64,000 nt of DNA, from contig CAJNOJ010000196.1 of the NCBI GenBank assembly GCA_905250025.1, positions 124,001-188,000 of the forward strand. Direction: 5' to 3'. Source of the DNA: Adineta ricciae (taxonomy: Eukaryota; Rotifera; Eurotatoria; Adinetida; Adinetidae). How positions within the stretch are numbered: the first letter of the stretch is position 1; each line of letters opens with the position of its first letter. Under the pieces are notes generated by a model, which saw nothing but the letters and a program-made list of their open reading frames with translations, made no database searches and was not told the origin of the DNA. The position numbers were made by a program, and so were the translations under genes. Shown here piece by piece: positions 45,846 through 57,819 of the stretch.

Positions 45846-46609
45846 CTAAAGAAAAACAACGACTGAAGTTTGTTTTTTTCAAAGTTATTTTCGCCAGTAA
45901 AAGATTTTTCTGCTAATGAAAGGTTCACTTGCCTGTACTTCTATCCTACTAAGATGTTCTTAAGTTGATCAGTAATGAGCAAATATTCAGATAATTTACG
46001 AAAATGAGAACTATTGCACATACTTTCCTTCCTAATCAAACAAATCTAGAAAGAAATGAAAATGTCAAATCGATTGTTTGTCTTTTGTATTCTTTAATAT
46101 ATATAAAAAAAAAGTGACGATCAATCAAACGAAAACAACCGATGTTATTGTTGGTTGTTTTATCCATTTGCATCAACTCTAAGATAAACTACTGTATAGA
46201 TAAGTAATGATAGAAAAAAGAAAACAAACGGAACAAAAAGACAAACGAATATAATCTGCATGAGTTGTCTCCATTGAAGAGAGAATTCCTGAGCGAACAA
46301 GAAGAGAATTACATACACATATGGTACAACAACAAAAAAATGAACATTTCGACTTTGTCAAAGAATATACAAATATATGATATTCACAAGCGTTCGTCTC
46401 TCGCATGCGCTCAGATGGTTTTTATATACAAAATGAATAGAAACTATCTGTTTTTGAGGGGCGAATGAACGTATCGAGAGAAAAACAAGAAAGAATATAT
46501 ATTACAAGTGATAAAGAAATAAAATGAAAAATATTGTGTGTGTGTTTGTGTGCTTTTGGAATTATTAGAAAAACAAACGCGATGTGATTCGAAGTATTCT
46601 TTGCGATTT
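45846..46609. other. Intergenic with GT repeat
   Basis: Miro promoter and PPM1D 3' UTR. A short tgtgtgtgtttgtgtg tract lies at about 46535-46553. No gene is supported. Confidence 0.45.
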
Positions 46610-48976
46610 CTATGGATGATTAAATTCAATATTTGATTGATTAACTGTTGAATTCTGTTCACTGTTATTTAAACATATTTGATCTATATCACTTGGAGGA
46701 AGTGACGGTTGTTCACTAGAAGTCATTGCTGGTGAACTTGTTGATATAGAATGAGTTTGATCCGGAGGACAAGAGGATCCTAAAAAAAGATATGTGCTGT
46801 GTGGAAGAATTTCAATTAAAAAGAAGTTTGCCTTTCTCACCTTCAGAGATTTGATCATGTAAACATTCTCCAACCTTCAGAACTAAGTCATCATTCAGCA
46901 TTGGCTCTGTATTTGACTCGAAATCTTCTCCATCATCTACATCGTCGGTATCTTCTTCCGTGTTTAAAGATGAAATTGGTTGAAGATAAGATGAAGAAGA
47001 AAGAGAAGGAGTGACTTCTGATTCAGTTAAAACCGAATTTGACGATGATGATGTTCGACCATTCTCTTTTTGTTGATTTGTTTTAAGTAATTTTCGACGT
47101 GGAGTATTAACAAGTAATGTCGCGGCATCTTCTGATGCTGGTCGTTTGGGAGTCTAAATATATGATTCATTAAAAAATTCTTCTTCCTATGAGAAATACA
47201 ATCATGTAAACACATATCCGATCCTATGAAAACTAATCTATACTCATATGGTTGTCAATGTCAAAGATATGTTATCAAAACAATTCTCTGATGGCCATAT
47301 TATCTACCTGATATAGCAGAAAAGAAAATATAAAGAAGTTTTACCCGCACTGGTGTAGGACCATTTGAAATCGGAGTTAAAATATGTTCGTTTCGTTCTA
47401 AAGCTGGTTTTCGTTTCTGAGGAGTGATTGCTGTCGATGACGACGATGACGATGATACTGATGCTACTGATGAAGGTGCAGGTGATAAACCATCTAATTC
47501 AACTGTATCATCTGAACACACCGATGCTGTAGCTAAATGAAGAGAAATGGATTTAAAAAAAAAAAGAAAGTTTTTGTTGAATATATACATGATGACATCG
47601 AGTAACTGAGTTTTTCTTTCTTCTTTTTCACAATACAATCACTGAATGGTGGTCCGGGTGGATCGAGCATAACAGTAACACAAGTTATATTATCCGAACG
47701 TAACATTCGGTCACGCCAAAGTGTTAACGCTTTTTGTACAAGTTCATGAGATGGATTACGAAATGGTCGATGATCATCATCCTAAATGAGATTATTTTGA
47801 ATTATTCACAGAAAGATAAAAATGAAACTTTACATCTGCTTTTAAGATCATTTCTTCAGTTTTGACATCACAATTTCTCACAGTTTCTACTGCTGCTTCC
47901 GGTGTAATCATGTTCCAAAGTCCATCACTTGCTAAGATAATACATCGATGTTTGTTTGAATCGATTTCAATCACCGCTAGTTCAGGTTCAGGTGACACTG
48001 AATATAAATTCGTATGCGCATTCAAACTCCATAAATCTCCGAGAGCTCTCGAAACAGCAAGAAACGGAATTTGTTCATATTCAATCGTCGTTCCATTCGA
48101 AGTTGTTGTTGTTGTCGTCACTACTGAATGTTGATGTCGATGACGATACGTGTGTGACGACATTGATGTTGTAGATTTCTGTCGATTCCAAACAACACGG
48201 TGAACACCAGCTTTACAAAGAACATTCCCTCCACTTTCATGAATACGTTTCAATTCTGATGGATCTTCGGGTTTATGATCACGTGTCAAACGATTTGCTG
48301 TCCAAGTTTTATACAATGTTTCACCTTCACCTAGCACAATCGCAGAATCACCAACATGACCAATATATAACTTATTCCCACGAACAAAACAAACACTTGC
48401 TGTACAACCTAAAGAAGAAATTCATGTTTATCTCTACAATTCTTTCGCTTTTCTATCAAACCAGATGTGCTTGGTAAGCCTGAAGATGTTTTCGGCCATT
48501 TTTCAACATGATTCCACATGTCTTGATGACAAGCAAGAAAACCTTTGCGTATGGCTGAAAGAATCACTTGATCATTTTCGTTTTCATCCGCACTTTCTGG
48601 CCAAAATTCCACTTGCTCGAGAATATGTTGACATAAATTTTGCCGAGCAAATTCAGCTGCTTCTTTTCCTCCATGACCGTCAAATATACCAAAATAAGCA
48701 AGAGAGATTGGACTTTCTTTATCCGATTGATTTAAACGTTGAAGTGCAATTGCATATGTATCCTCTATATTAAAATAATTTGAGATTTTATCTTAGACAA
48801 AGGACACATTTGTTTACCCATGTACTTTCGACCACCTGTAAATAAAACAAGACGTTCAGAATAGAACAGAACAAAACAAATATAAAAAGTTTACCTTGAT
48901 TACTGTTTGTGGTGATTCGTAGATTAACCTGAACACAATCGTTTGGTTTGTTCGTCATAACTGATCTAAATTTCAT
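46610..48976 (-). CDS. PPM1D: PP2C-family phosphatase, PPM1D/Wip1 type
   Basis: Eight exons (48976-48895, 48835-48818, 48764-48462, 48408-47834, 47781-47643, 47532-47345, 47153-46841 and 46779-46610) give 595 residues; human PPM1D has about 605. Wip1 is a Mg/Mn-dependent nuclear phosphatase that resets DNA-damage signalling. Motifs: GGRKYMED, YFGIFDGHGGKEAAEFA, KGFLACHQDMWNHVEKWPKT, GLPSTSG...TASV, LYIGHVGDSAIVLG, DHKPEDPSEL, QIPFLAVSRALGDLWS, ILASDGLWNM and LRSDNITCV. The metal-binding Asp residues are all present. The Wip1-specific basic region after DHKP (VHRVVWNRQ) is present and expanded by a Thr-run. The C-terminal 200 residues are Ser-rich with KRK-type basic clusters. Start may be 48976 or 48958. 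Its presence is notable in a radiation-tolerant lineage. Confidence 0.9.
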
Positions 48977-49998
48977 TCAAAAAGTCAATACTTATTCCAT
49001 TTTATTCGCTACTTCGACCGTGAAAATACGTTCCGAAAAATCTCGCGATTTGGTTCGCTATTCTTTCTACTGATTTTTCTTTCTCTATTTACATTTATGT
49101 TGAATCATTCATTTACGTCAGAAACGGTTAAGATAGAAACGTTCGGTTCGATTTGCCTGCCGTAATCACTAAATCGCCATTACGTTGAAATGCATCTGAC
49201 CTTCTCCGTGAAGAATAACAGAACAGATGGCGCTAGTTTATAGTCATATACTAGACGTGAACTTCTAAATTTCAGTTTCTCATACTTATCTTGAGGACGA
49301 GAACGGCTGTTCTCGTATGAGTATTGTTAATAATAAATAATCGTTTATACTGTGACCATCAGCCAACTGTTTAAGAGCGTGTCTCTGATATTTAGTTCAA
49401 AACATATGGTAATCGAAGGCATAAGTCGAGTGGATGGGTTACCGTGAAATAAATATGAATGCCGTATCTTTAAAGATTCTCAGTACTCAGAACGAGCTTT
49501 GGAATAAAGTTCCCTATTGCAGCATCTTAGAGCTTCGTTCTTCATTGTTTTCCCTTTCATAGTTTAACAGAAGAAATTTTGAATATCAACCACTAATCAA
49601 AGAATCGACTTCCACCTATGCTGACGATCTGTGTAAGTACGAATGACTTTGGTATTATTCCTATTAACACAGTTTTGCTGTTTGTTATTCCATCGCTCTG
49701 TTCTTTTGTACTTTCTACTAAGTACATGTGACTAAGCTAGGACTGCCATATTTCATACTTTTCCGCTTGAATATAACCTTAGTTAGTGTAAAATCAAAGT
49801 TAGTTGCTTCAACTTCTTGAAAATCGAAATTTTCCACGTAAAAACTCGACCAATGAGATAATTCTCATACCTAATCCATCAATGCACTTGCAATGCAGTC
49901 GATTTTTCTCATTGGCTAACTATGTGTTCTACTTTCTAATAGAATTGAAGTCTAAAATCGAGTTATGTTACCATTTGGGATCTTGTTTATTTTCGATT
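48977..49998. other. Divergent intergenic region
   Basis: About 1 kb between the PPM1D and gamma-synergin starts. It includes the CGCCATCT element at 49225. The plus-strand frame entering gamma-synergin is open from 49804 but looks like UTR. Confidence 0.45.
49225..49232 (-). promoter_or_regulatory. CGCCATCT (YY1-like) element
   Basis: Minus-strand GCGCCATCTGTT, about 250 bases before the PPM1D ATG and oriented with the gene. Confidence 0.35.
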
Positions 49999-52051
49999 AT
50001 GATGGACAACGAAGATAAAACTTCGTTTGATAAGAACATGTTCCAACAGGTATATGATCTTTGCTTATCTTTAATCAACTGGCATGGTTGTTATTTGATA
50101 TAGATGTCTTCGTCTCATTCTTCATCGACATCTGATCAAGATGAAATCATAGCAAGAAGAAAACTTGAACAAAAACGTCGATTTCAGCAGAAACAAGGCA
50201 ATGCACATAAAGATGCAGATTCATTGATGCAATCGATGTTTTCAGATTTCAAATTACAACCAAAACCTCTGACACAAAACACTTCAGGTATGATCGAATC
50301 TTTCATTTCCATCTTCAGCTCGAACTCGTTCTTTCATTCAGAAGAAAATCGTTCAATTCCGCATATATCAGGTACGAGTATCAATTGAACCTTTTTGACA
50401 CGACTTATAATGATTTTCGAATTAGTACTGAAATCTAATACAGTAACACAACAATCTCAACCACATGTATCAGCACCTGGTGCAGCTGATTGGTCGAAAA
50501 TCGTATTTGATGACGAATTAAAAACGGTTTTTCATCAAGAAGAAAACATTCCAGTTCAGAATTTAAAACAATCCATTACATTTCATCATTCCACTGAACA
50601 AACACTACCTGCATCTAGTTTTGGTAAAGCTTGTTTTTTTTCTTCTAGAACAAATCGAATTGAATATTTTTCTTTTCTAGTTTACCCATCTTGGTGTTTA
50701 CAACCGATTGTCTTTCTTCCGCTTGTCTATCAACAAGTATTCGAAGCATCATGTGTTTCTAATGTTATTCAAACATCAGTTCTCTATCCAATTCTTCTCT
50801 TATCTGGTCTTCGGCAAGATCAATTAAGTCAAATTTGGTCTCAAGTGAATTTAACACAACCAGGGACATTATCAAAAGAAGAACTGTTTATGGCCTTAGC
50901 TTTAATTGCATTAGCACAGAATACTAATGGACAAATTTATCCAAATGAATATCTTTGTCATTTAACTGACATCCCAGTACCACATTTTCAAATTCAACAG
51001 GAACAAAAGCAAGCACAACCACCAGCACCAACACCGCAATCAGTTTATCATCAAGATGACTTTGCTGATTTTACATCTTTCGAACAAATCGAACAAACAA
51101 ATGAGAGTACAAATGGTGTCACTCTACTCGATTTCGAGGAAAATCATTTGTATCCACCAGATATGAAAACTACATCATCTGAAACACAATCCATTGCAAG
51201 TTTGGAATTACCTATGCCAATCACAAATATCAATCATCAAGATAATACTAGTCAAAAAGGAAATAGTGATAATGTCTCCTATTCATCTTCTTCGAATACA
51301 AATGATGTTGCAGCAACAATTGATACACAAAGTATACATTCAATACCTTCAACTGAACCGTCAAAACTGGGTATATATTCAAAAGTATATTTGATTTTCT
51401 ATTGATGATCTTTTTCTTTTTAGAATTAACACAATTTTCCTTTTTCTCGGACGATACTTCTCATCTTGATTCTCACATGACTGTATGGTTACGTTGTTTT
51501 GAAAAATGTCGTGATATTTTATCTCAAGCGAATGAAATCTTTTCGTCAATTGAAAGTCCAACATTATGTACTGAAGTTTTGCAACAAACACGTACACGTG
51601 ATTATGTTCAACATTTGCAAGAAATATTTCATGTTCATAAACGAATCTATACAGCAGCAGTTGTCGAACCAACGACAACAAATCAACTTACATCACTTTG
51701 GAAAGAAATTATCGTTCTATGGATGAATTTACAATCATTCTTCTCCACTACACATCTTCATCTAGTAATGAAAAGGTTTTTTTTTCGTTCAAAATATAGT
51801 TTTTTCGCTTCTTTTAGTTAAATGGTGATGATATTGATTATTCATCATTATTGATGAATGATACGTCATCATATTGTTCAATTTGTCTCCTTTCAACTGT
51901 TGGTCTCGATTCAGTATTACCAAATTCTTCGTCTTCACTGTTCAACACTGCATGTTTAACATTTGCTGGTCGATTATATCATGCACCTTGTGCCAATTTT
52001 TATTTGAATCTCATCGATGGCATTTTACCATCCTTAAGGAGATCATCATAA
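49999..52051 (+). CDS. SYNRG: Gamma-synergin (AP-1-binding EH-domain protein)
   Basis: Exons 49999-50049, 50104-50287, 50426-50623, 50681-51370, 51424-51764 and 51818-52051 give 565 residues. Synergin gamma binds the gamma-ear of AP-1 at the trans-Golgi/endosome. An N-terminal basic coiled region (ARRKLEQKRRFQQKQG) precedes an EH domain (VYPSWCLQPIVFLPLVYQQV, LYPILLLSGLRQDQLSQIW, GTLSKEELFMALALIALAQ). An acidic DDFADF motif that would bind the AP-1 ear follows. The conserved C-terminal region has SYCSICLLSTVGLDSV and GRLYHAPCANFYLN. The protein is about half the length of the vertebrate one, with fewer DFxDF repeats. Translation could also start at 50104, which has a splice acceptor directly before its ATG. 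RPB6 copy 1 follows 193 bases downstream. Confidence 0.88.
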
Positions 52052-52234
52052 GAATAGTTTTCTGTTTATTTTTTGTTCTTGTTTGTATTTTATCATTTTT
52101 TTTCTCGTCTACTCTCTATGTACAGTGAACGTTTCTCTATTTTGTGTTGGATTATGGATATATACATATTTATTATTTTCAAGTCACATTTAGTAGAAAA
52201 AGGAACGATAATTTGAGGAGAATTTTGTTTTTCG

Positions 52235-52244
52235 CCTCTTTTAG
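52235..52244 (+). other. 3' splice site directly before RPB6 copy 1 ATG
   Basis: cgcctcttttag abuts the ATG with no obvious donor nearby. It may be a spliced-leader trans-splice acceptor or the end of a 5'UTR intron. Bdelloids are known to use a spliced leader. Confidence 0.45.
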
Positions 52245-52691
52245 ATGGCTGACGATGGAGATTATGATGATGGAGGTGATATGGGTATGGATGACGATAT
52301 GGATGAAGATGAATACAATGATGAAGATCAAGATCTTGATGGAGAACAAAATACCCAGTCAGGTGGACAACAAACACAAGGTGATGAACGAATGGAAATT
52401 CTTAACGAAGATGATCTTGGTGGAGGACAACCAGGAATGAGAACTGATCCATCGAAACGAATCACAACACCTTATATGACCAAATATGAACGAGCACGTG
52501 TACTTGGCACGCGTGCATTACAAATAGCTATGTGTGCACCGTTGATGGTAGAACCTGATGGTGAAACTGATCCATTACAAATAGCGATGAGAGAACTGAA
52601 GGAAAAGAAAATTCCAATGATTATTCGTCGATATCTACCCGATGGAAGTTTTGAGGATTGGAGTATCGATGAGCTCATTATTACTGATTAA
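52245..52691 (+). CDS. POLR2F: RNA polymerase I/II/III subunit RPABC2 (RPB6), copy 1
   Basis: An intact 148-residue frame in a single exon. RPB6 is a small subunit shared by all three nuclear RNA polymerases, sitting at the clamp base. The N-terminal half is acidic and disordered. The conserved C-terminal half has [46 protein letters not shown] and [17 protein letters not shown], which is diagnostic. The protein is identical to copy 2 at 53415. The nucleotide sequence is also identical for the first 422 bases, then every remaining codon but one differs silently, and the stop is TAA rather than TGA. It follows gamma-synergin on the same strand. Confidence 0.95.
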   Translation: MADDGDYDDGGDMGMDDDMDEDEYNDEDQDLDGEQNTQSGGQQTQGDERMEILNEDDLGGGQPGMRTDPSKRITTPYMTKYERARVLGTRALQIAMCAPLMVEPDGETDPLQIAMRELKEKKIPMIIRRYLPDGSFEDWSIDELIITD

Positions 52692-53414
52692 ATTGTTTCA
52701 TTGTTACTGTTTGTACTAAATATATGATGAAATGAAATTCTTAGGATATATGAAAAGTTATTATGTTTAAGATTCAATGATGTCACCATAATGATAAAAT
52801 GAATAATATGTAGAAAATCATGAGAAGACGGACATTGATCAGTAGATGATATTTAAATACTTAGATTCATTTGGATTTTTCTTTTCTTTCGAGCGCATTA
52901 GTCAAACTCGGATATCACTAAAAGAATTTATTCGTGTTCATCTTATTGACGATTATGTTCTTATCTTCGAAATAGTACGTTATATGATAGTTATCAAGTT
53001 CGCTTTGCTTTTAATGAAAATTTTGGAAAAATTACATTTTATGCATAAGAAAGAATGCGAATGAAACTCTTTCACGACGTACAGGTAATGTGGCAATGTC
53101 ACAGAACGACCTCTATCCAATTCGAATGACTTATTCATACTGTCGAAAATCAGCGAATCGAAAAATAGCTACTTTTACTGTTTAATTATTGCAAAAAAGA
53201 AAATACTGCGTTATTTTTGCGATCTAAGAGTATGAGAATGAAATTACATAAAGACACATGCAATACTACTGTTTCGATTCATTTCATTTCTATCCTTTCG
53301 ACGATTGTCGTATTCGAATAGCTGTACAGAATTCCTTTTCTTTTCCTCTGAATCTAAACTGACTATATAACAAACAATGTTAGACTACAACTAACACTTC
53401 TTCTTCTGTTTCAG
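52692..53414. other. Spacer between RPB6 copies
   Basis: About 720 AT-rich bases not shared with the sequence around the other copy, so the duplication is limited to the coding exon. No other gene is convincing. Confidence 0.5.
53405..53414 (+). other. 3' splice site directly before RPB6 copy 2 ATG
   Basis: ttctgtttcag abuts the ATG, as in copy 1 but with different upstream sequence. It is a candidate trans-splice acceptor. Confidence 0.45.
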
Positions 53415-53861
53415 ATGGCTGACGATGGAGATTATGATGATGGAGGTGATATGGGTATGGATGACGATATGGATGAAGATGAATACAATGATGAAGATCA
53501 AGATCTTGATGGAGAACAAAATACCCAGTCAGGTGGACAACAAACACAAGGTGATGAACGAATGGAAATTCTTAACGAAGATGATCTTGGTGGAGGACAA
53601 CCAGGAATGAGAACTGATCCATCGAAACGAATCACAACACCTTATATGACCAAATATGAACGAGCACGTGTACTTGGCACGCGTGCATTACAAATAGCTA
53701 TGTGTGCACCGTTGATGGTAGAACCTGATGGTGAAACTGATCCATTACAAATAGCGATGAGAGAACTGAAGGAAAAGAAAATTCCAATGATTATTCGTCG
53801 ATATCTACCCGATGGAAGTTTTGAGGATTGGAGTATTGATGAATTGATAATAACAGACTGA
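53415..53861 (+). CDS. POLR2F: RNA polymerase I/II/III subunit RPABC2 (RPB6), copy 2
   Basis: Second intact RPB6 gene with the same 148-residue product. Bases 53415-53836 are identical to 52245-52666. The last nine codons (ATT GAT GAA TTG ATA ATA ACA GAC TGA) differ from copy 1 at eight positions without changing the protein. Its 5' and 3' flanks are unrelated to copy 1. It lies only 73 bases before CSE1L, with a polypyrimidine tract and cag acceptor between them, so it is probably the first gene of a polycistronic unit. Either copy alone should suffice for function. Confidence 0.95.
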   Translation: MADDGDYDDGGDMGMDDDMDEDEYNDEDQDLDGEQNTQSGGQQTQGDERMEILNEDDLGGGQPGMRTDPSKRITTPYMTKYERARVLGTRALQIAMCAPLMVEPDGETDPLQIAMRELKEKKIPMIIRRYLPDGSFEDWSIDELIITD

Positions 53862-53901
53862 ATTTTGCTCTGTTTTTGTTAGTAATTTAAATTGAAAGTC
53901 T

Positions 53902-53912
53902 TTCTATTTCAG
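53902..53912 (+). other. Intercistronic 3' splice site before CSE1L
   Basis: tttctatttcag lies in the 73-base gap between RPB6 copy 2 and CSE1L, 23 bases before the ATG. No promoter fits in this gap, so trans-splicing is the simplest explanation. Confidence 0.5.
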
Positions 53913-53934
53913 ATAGAAATAAATTCTCATAATT

Positions 53935-56900
53935 ATGGAAATTAATGAACAAAATCTCGAAGCACTTTCAACATATTTACGAAAAACATTGTCGCCAAAC
54001 GGAAACGAACGAACTGAAGGTAAATATTCCCTAATCAAATTCACTTGTGGATGAATAATTCGGTCTGATTTTAGCTGAAAAAACTTTAAAACAAATCGAA
54101 CGAAATGAAAACTATTCATCTTTACTATTAACACTCTGTGATCGACCAGCAACATCAGATGAAATCCGTCGTGCTGCTGTGATCACATTCAAAAATTTCA
54201 TCAAACGTAATTGGCCATCACTCGATGAATCAAGTTCAATATCAGTTCGTGATCGAAATCATATCAAAGAGCATATCATTGATTTAATGAGTCGATCACC
54301 TGAACATATTCAAGAACAATTATCCGAAGCGATAACTGTCATTGGAAAATGTGATTTTCCTGAGCAATGGTCAACATTACTTGATACGATGATTAAACAG
54401 TTTCAACAACAATCATCAACTTCTTTTCAATCGATCAGTGGTGTTCTCAAAACAGCACATTCTTTATTCGAAAGATACCGATATGAACAAAAGTCTGATG
54501 AACTCTGGTCGGAAATCAAATTAGTACTCGAAAAATTTGCACCAGCTTTTACTGAATTATTCAAAGTAAAATTGGAAGAACGAGATTTTCTTTTTGTTTA
54601 TGTTTATTCGTATGTTTTAGTCTCTGATGAGTTATTATCCACAAAAAGAATCTGATGCTGTCGAAATGAAAAATATTTTCAATTCAATTCTTATTATCGT
54701 GAAAATCTTCTACGATCTCAATGCTCAAGTAATCTTTCTCGTCAATCGAGCATTTTCAGAGAATAATCTTTACGTTTTTCATAGGAATTACCAGAACATT
54801 TCGAAGACAATATTCAGATTTACATGACTCATTTCTTAACATTGTTATCCTACGATCATCCATCACTACGTTCAAATGTAAATCACATCGTTTCTATGTT
54901 CTTTCCTCTCGATTTTTTCCATCGATTAATTTAGAATAACGATCCAGGAGTCTTAGATCAAATTAAGACAGAAATTTGTCGATGTATCGCACTGTATGCC
55001 GATAATTATAGTGATGAATTTAAACCATATGTTCAACAATTCGCCTTATCGGTTTGGTCTCTGTTAACACGACTGGATCTTTCGCCATCGTATGATGAAG
55101 TAAGAAAATGTTGTTTTTCAATATTTGATCGATTTGTATAATAACACATTTGAAGTTGATTGGCACGGCGATGAAATTTTTGTCAACATTGGCTGCCCGA
55201 AGTCATCATTGCAGTATGTTTGAAGGTGGTGATACATTGAAAACAGTTTGTGAACAAGTTATTCTTCCGAATTTATTTCTTCGAGGTTTGTAAATGCGTT
55301 GTTCTTTTCGAGAAAGAAAAGAGAAATTTTGATTTTTAGAATCTGATGTCGAAGAATTCGAAGATAATCCAGAAGAATATATTCGAAAAGATATCGAAAA
55401 ATCCGATTCGGCAACTCGACGACGCGCCGCTTATGATTTTCTTCAAGCATTATGCATCTTTTTCGAATCTCAAGTTGTTCAAATCTACAGTCAATACATC
55501 GACGCAATGCAAAAAGTAAATTTCTATTTCATTTGACAATCTTAATCATTCTTCTCTTATTTCAGGAATATTTACAAAATCCAACACAAAATTGGTTAAA
55601 AAAAGACACATGTATCTTTCTTGTCTTAGCTCTTGCCTCCAAAGGCGAAACACAAAAGTTCGGCATTACAAAAACCAGTTCATTCATCAGTATTCCAGCT
55701 TTTTATACATCAAGTATTTTACCTGAACTTCAAAATCCAGATGGTAAACACCATTTCTCTTAGAATTCATATACAAAACTTTCCTTAATTTTAGTGAATA
55801 GTCTCCCATTAATCAAAGCTGATTGTCTCAAATTTCTAATTGATGTTCGAAGTCAAATCGATCGAGATGCATTACTCGTATCAATTCCTCAATGTGTTCG
55901 ATATTTATCATCGAATAACATTGTCGTACAAACTTATGCAGCACACGCGATCGAACGTTTATTACTCGTTCGTCATCCAACTGATTCAAAGCAAACATCG
56001 TACGAATTTCTCTTCTAACAAAAGTCATACTAGTTCGTTTATTTAGAATTACTAAAACGGATTTGATTCCACATGCTCAGACAATGTACGATAGTTTCTT
56101 TCGAATTTTAACATCGGAAAAATCTTATGAAAATGAATATGTTATGCGAGCTGTAATGAGATTGTCATCAGCACTTCAAGATGGAATTTTACCTTATTTA
56201 AATATTTTAATTGAAAAATTAGTGATGATCTTACGACGATCAAGCAAAGTAAAAAGATTTCGAGAGAAAATCGGTTTTTTTTCGAATAAACATTTTCTCG
56301 TTTAGAATCCAAATAAACCAAATTTTAATCATTATTTATTCGAAACGATCACTGTCTTAATTCGAACAAGTGTTTCACAAAATGCTACTGTACTTGATCA
56401 ATTCGAACAAATACTTTTTCCAGTCTTTACTCCAATCTTTACTGACGATATTGCTGGTAACAAAAGAAAATTTTTCTTCCAAAGACTTTCATTCAATGTT
56501 TTCTTTTAGAATTTGTTCCATATGTTTTACAAATCATTGGATTTTTATTAGAATCTCATCAATCAACCATTCCGGATACTTATCGTGCCTTGTTCCAATC
56601 GATTCTCATTCCATCATTTTGGGATCGTAGTGGAAATATTCCAGCACTATCACGACTTTTACAAGCATATATCGAAAAAGCTGGTGAAACCATTGTCTTA
56701 GAGAAATTGGTAAATTGAATTTTGAAAATGAGAAAATCTTGAACGTTTTATTTGGTTTTTCTTTGAATAGACAACTGTTCTCGGAATCTTTCAACGACTT
56801 GTTTCTCAATCGAAAGTTCACGATCACGAAGGTTTTGCGATCTTAAATTCTTTAATTGTTCATTTACCAAATGGTTGTTTGAACAATTATTTTAAAGACA

Positions 56901-57647
56901 TCTTTATTGTTATATTTACACGGTTAACTAAAGCGAAAACACAAAAATTAATTCGATGTATCATTGTATTTTTTTCGTATTTCGTTATTAAATACGGAGC
57001 ACAAGAGTTAATCAATCAAATCGATTCAATTCAAATGAAGTACGTCATTTCTTCGACATAAAAATGAATATTTATTCTTTATTTAGTATGTTTCAAATGG
57101 TTGTTGAACGTTTATTCATTCCTGAATTATCCAAAGTCAACGAGAATGAAAAGAAAGTTTGCGCAGTTGCGGTGATACATTTACTTTGCGATCCACAATC
57201 AATGACCAGTGGAAATTATTGTAATAGTTTATGGATTAATTTATTACAAGCATTGCTTCGATTATTTGAATCCAGTAATCAATTACAAACAATATCAGTA
57301 GAAGAAAGAAAGAAAGAAGCACAAGAACAAGCAGAAGAAGAGTTACTTGTTGGATTAGATGATACACCAGGTTAATTGAAATTAATTTGATAATATTTCT
57401 AATCTTAATTCGTTTTTTCTTAGATTATACACCGGCATTTTCTCGATTGGCTTTTGCGAGAAAAGCACCAACAGATTTATTTGGTTCAAGTATTCCTGAT
57501 CCTCGTTATCATTTAGCCAAATGTTTACATACATTAACAACATCTCAACCGAATCAATTTTTATCCATGATGAGCAATAGTCTTTCACCTGAACATTTAT
57601 CACATGTTCAACAATATTGTGCATTAGCAAGTGTTACACTTATGTGA
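53935..57647 (+). CDS. CSE1L: Exportin-2 (CAS/CSE1L), importin-alpha re-exporter
   Basis: A many-exon HEAT-repeat karyopherin of about 950 residues. First exons: 53935-54019, 54075-54565, 54621-54728 and 54785-54877; last exon from about 57425 to 57647. CSE1L carries importin-alpha back to the cytoplasm with RanGTP. The N-terminus (NLEALSTYLRKTLSPN, AEKTLKQIERNENYSSLLL) and the Ran-binding region (VITFKNFIKRNWPSLDE, HIKEHIIDLM, EQLSEAITVIGKCDFPEQW) match the family. So do the C-terminal FSRLAFARKAPTDLFG, DPRYHLAKCLHTL and HVQQYCALASVTLM. Introns are about 50 bp and exon frames continue without breaks. It sits between RPB6 copy 2 and the calcium sensor, with small gaps on both sides. Confidence 0.92.
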
Positions 57648-57819
57648 ATAACCCAGATATCTATCTCTAATCTAGATGAAAAATTTTTTTTCTGTCAAAG
57701 AGATTTTTTTATGAAAAAAATATCCTATCTGATGTTAAACAAATAAAAGTCATTTGATTATCTCAAAGATCAAATTCAGTATTTTTTCTTGAAGATTTCT
57801 CTCCTCGCACAGATGAACT

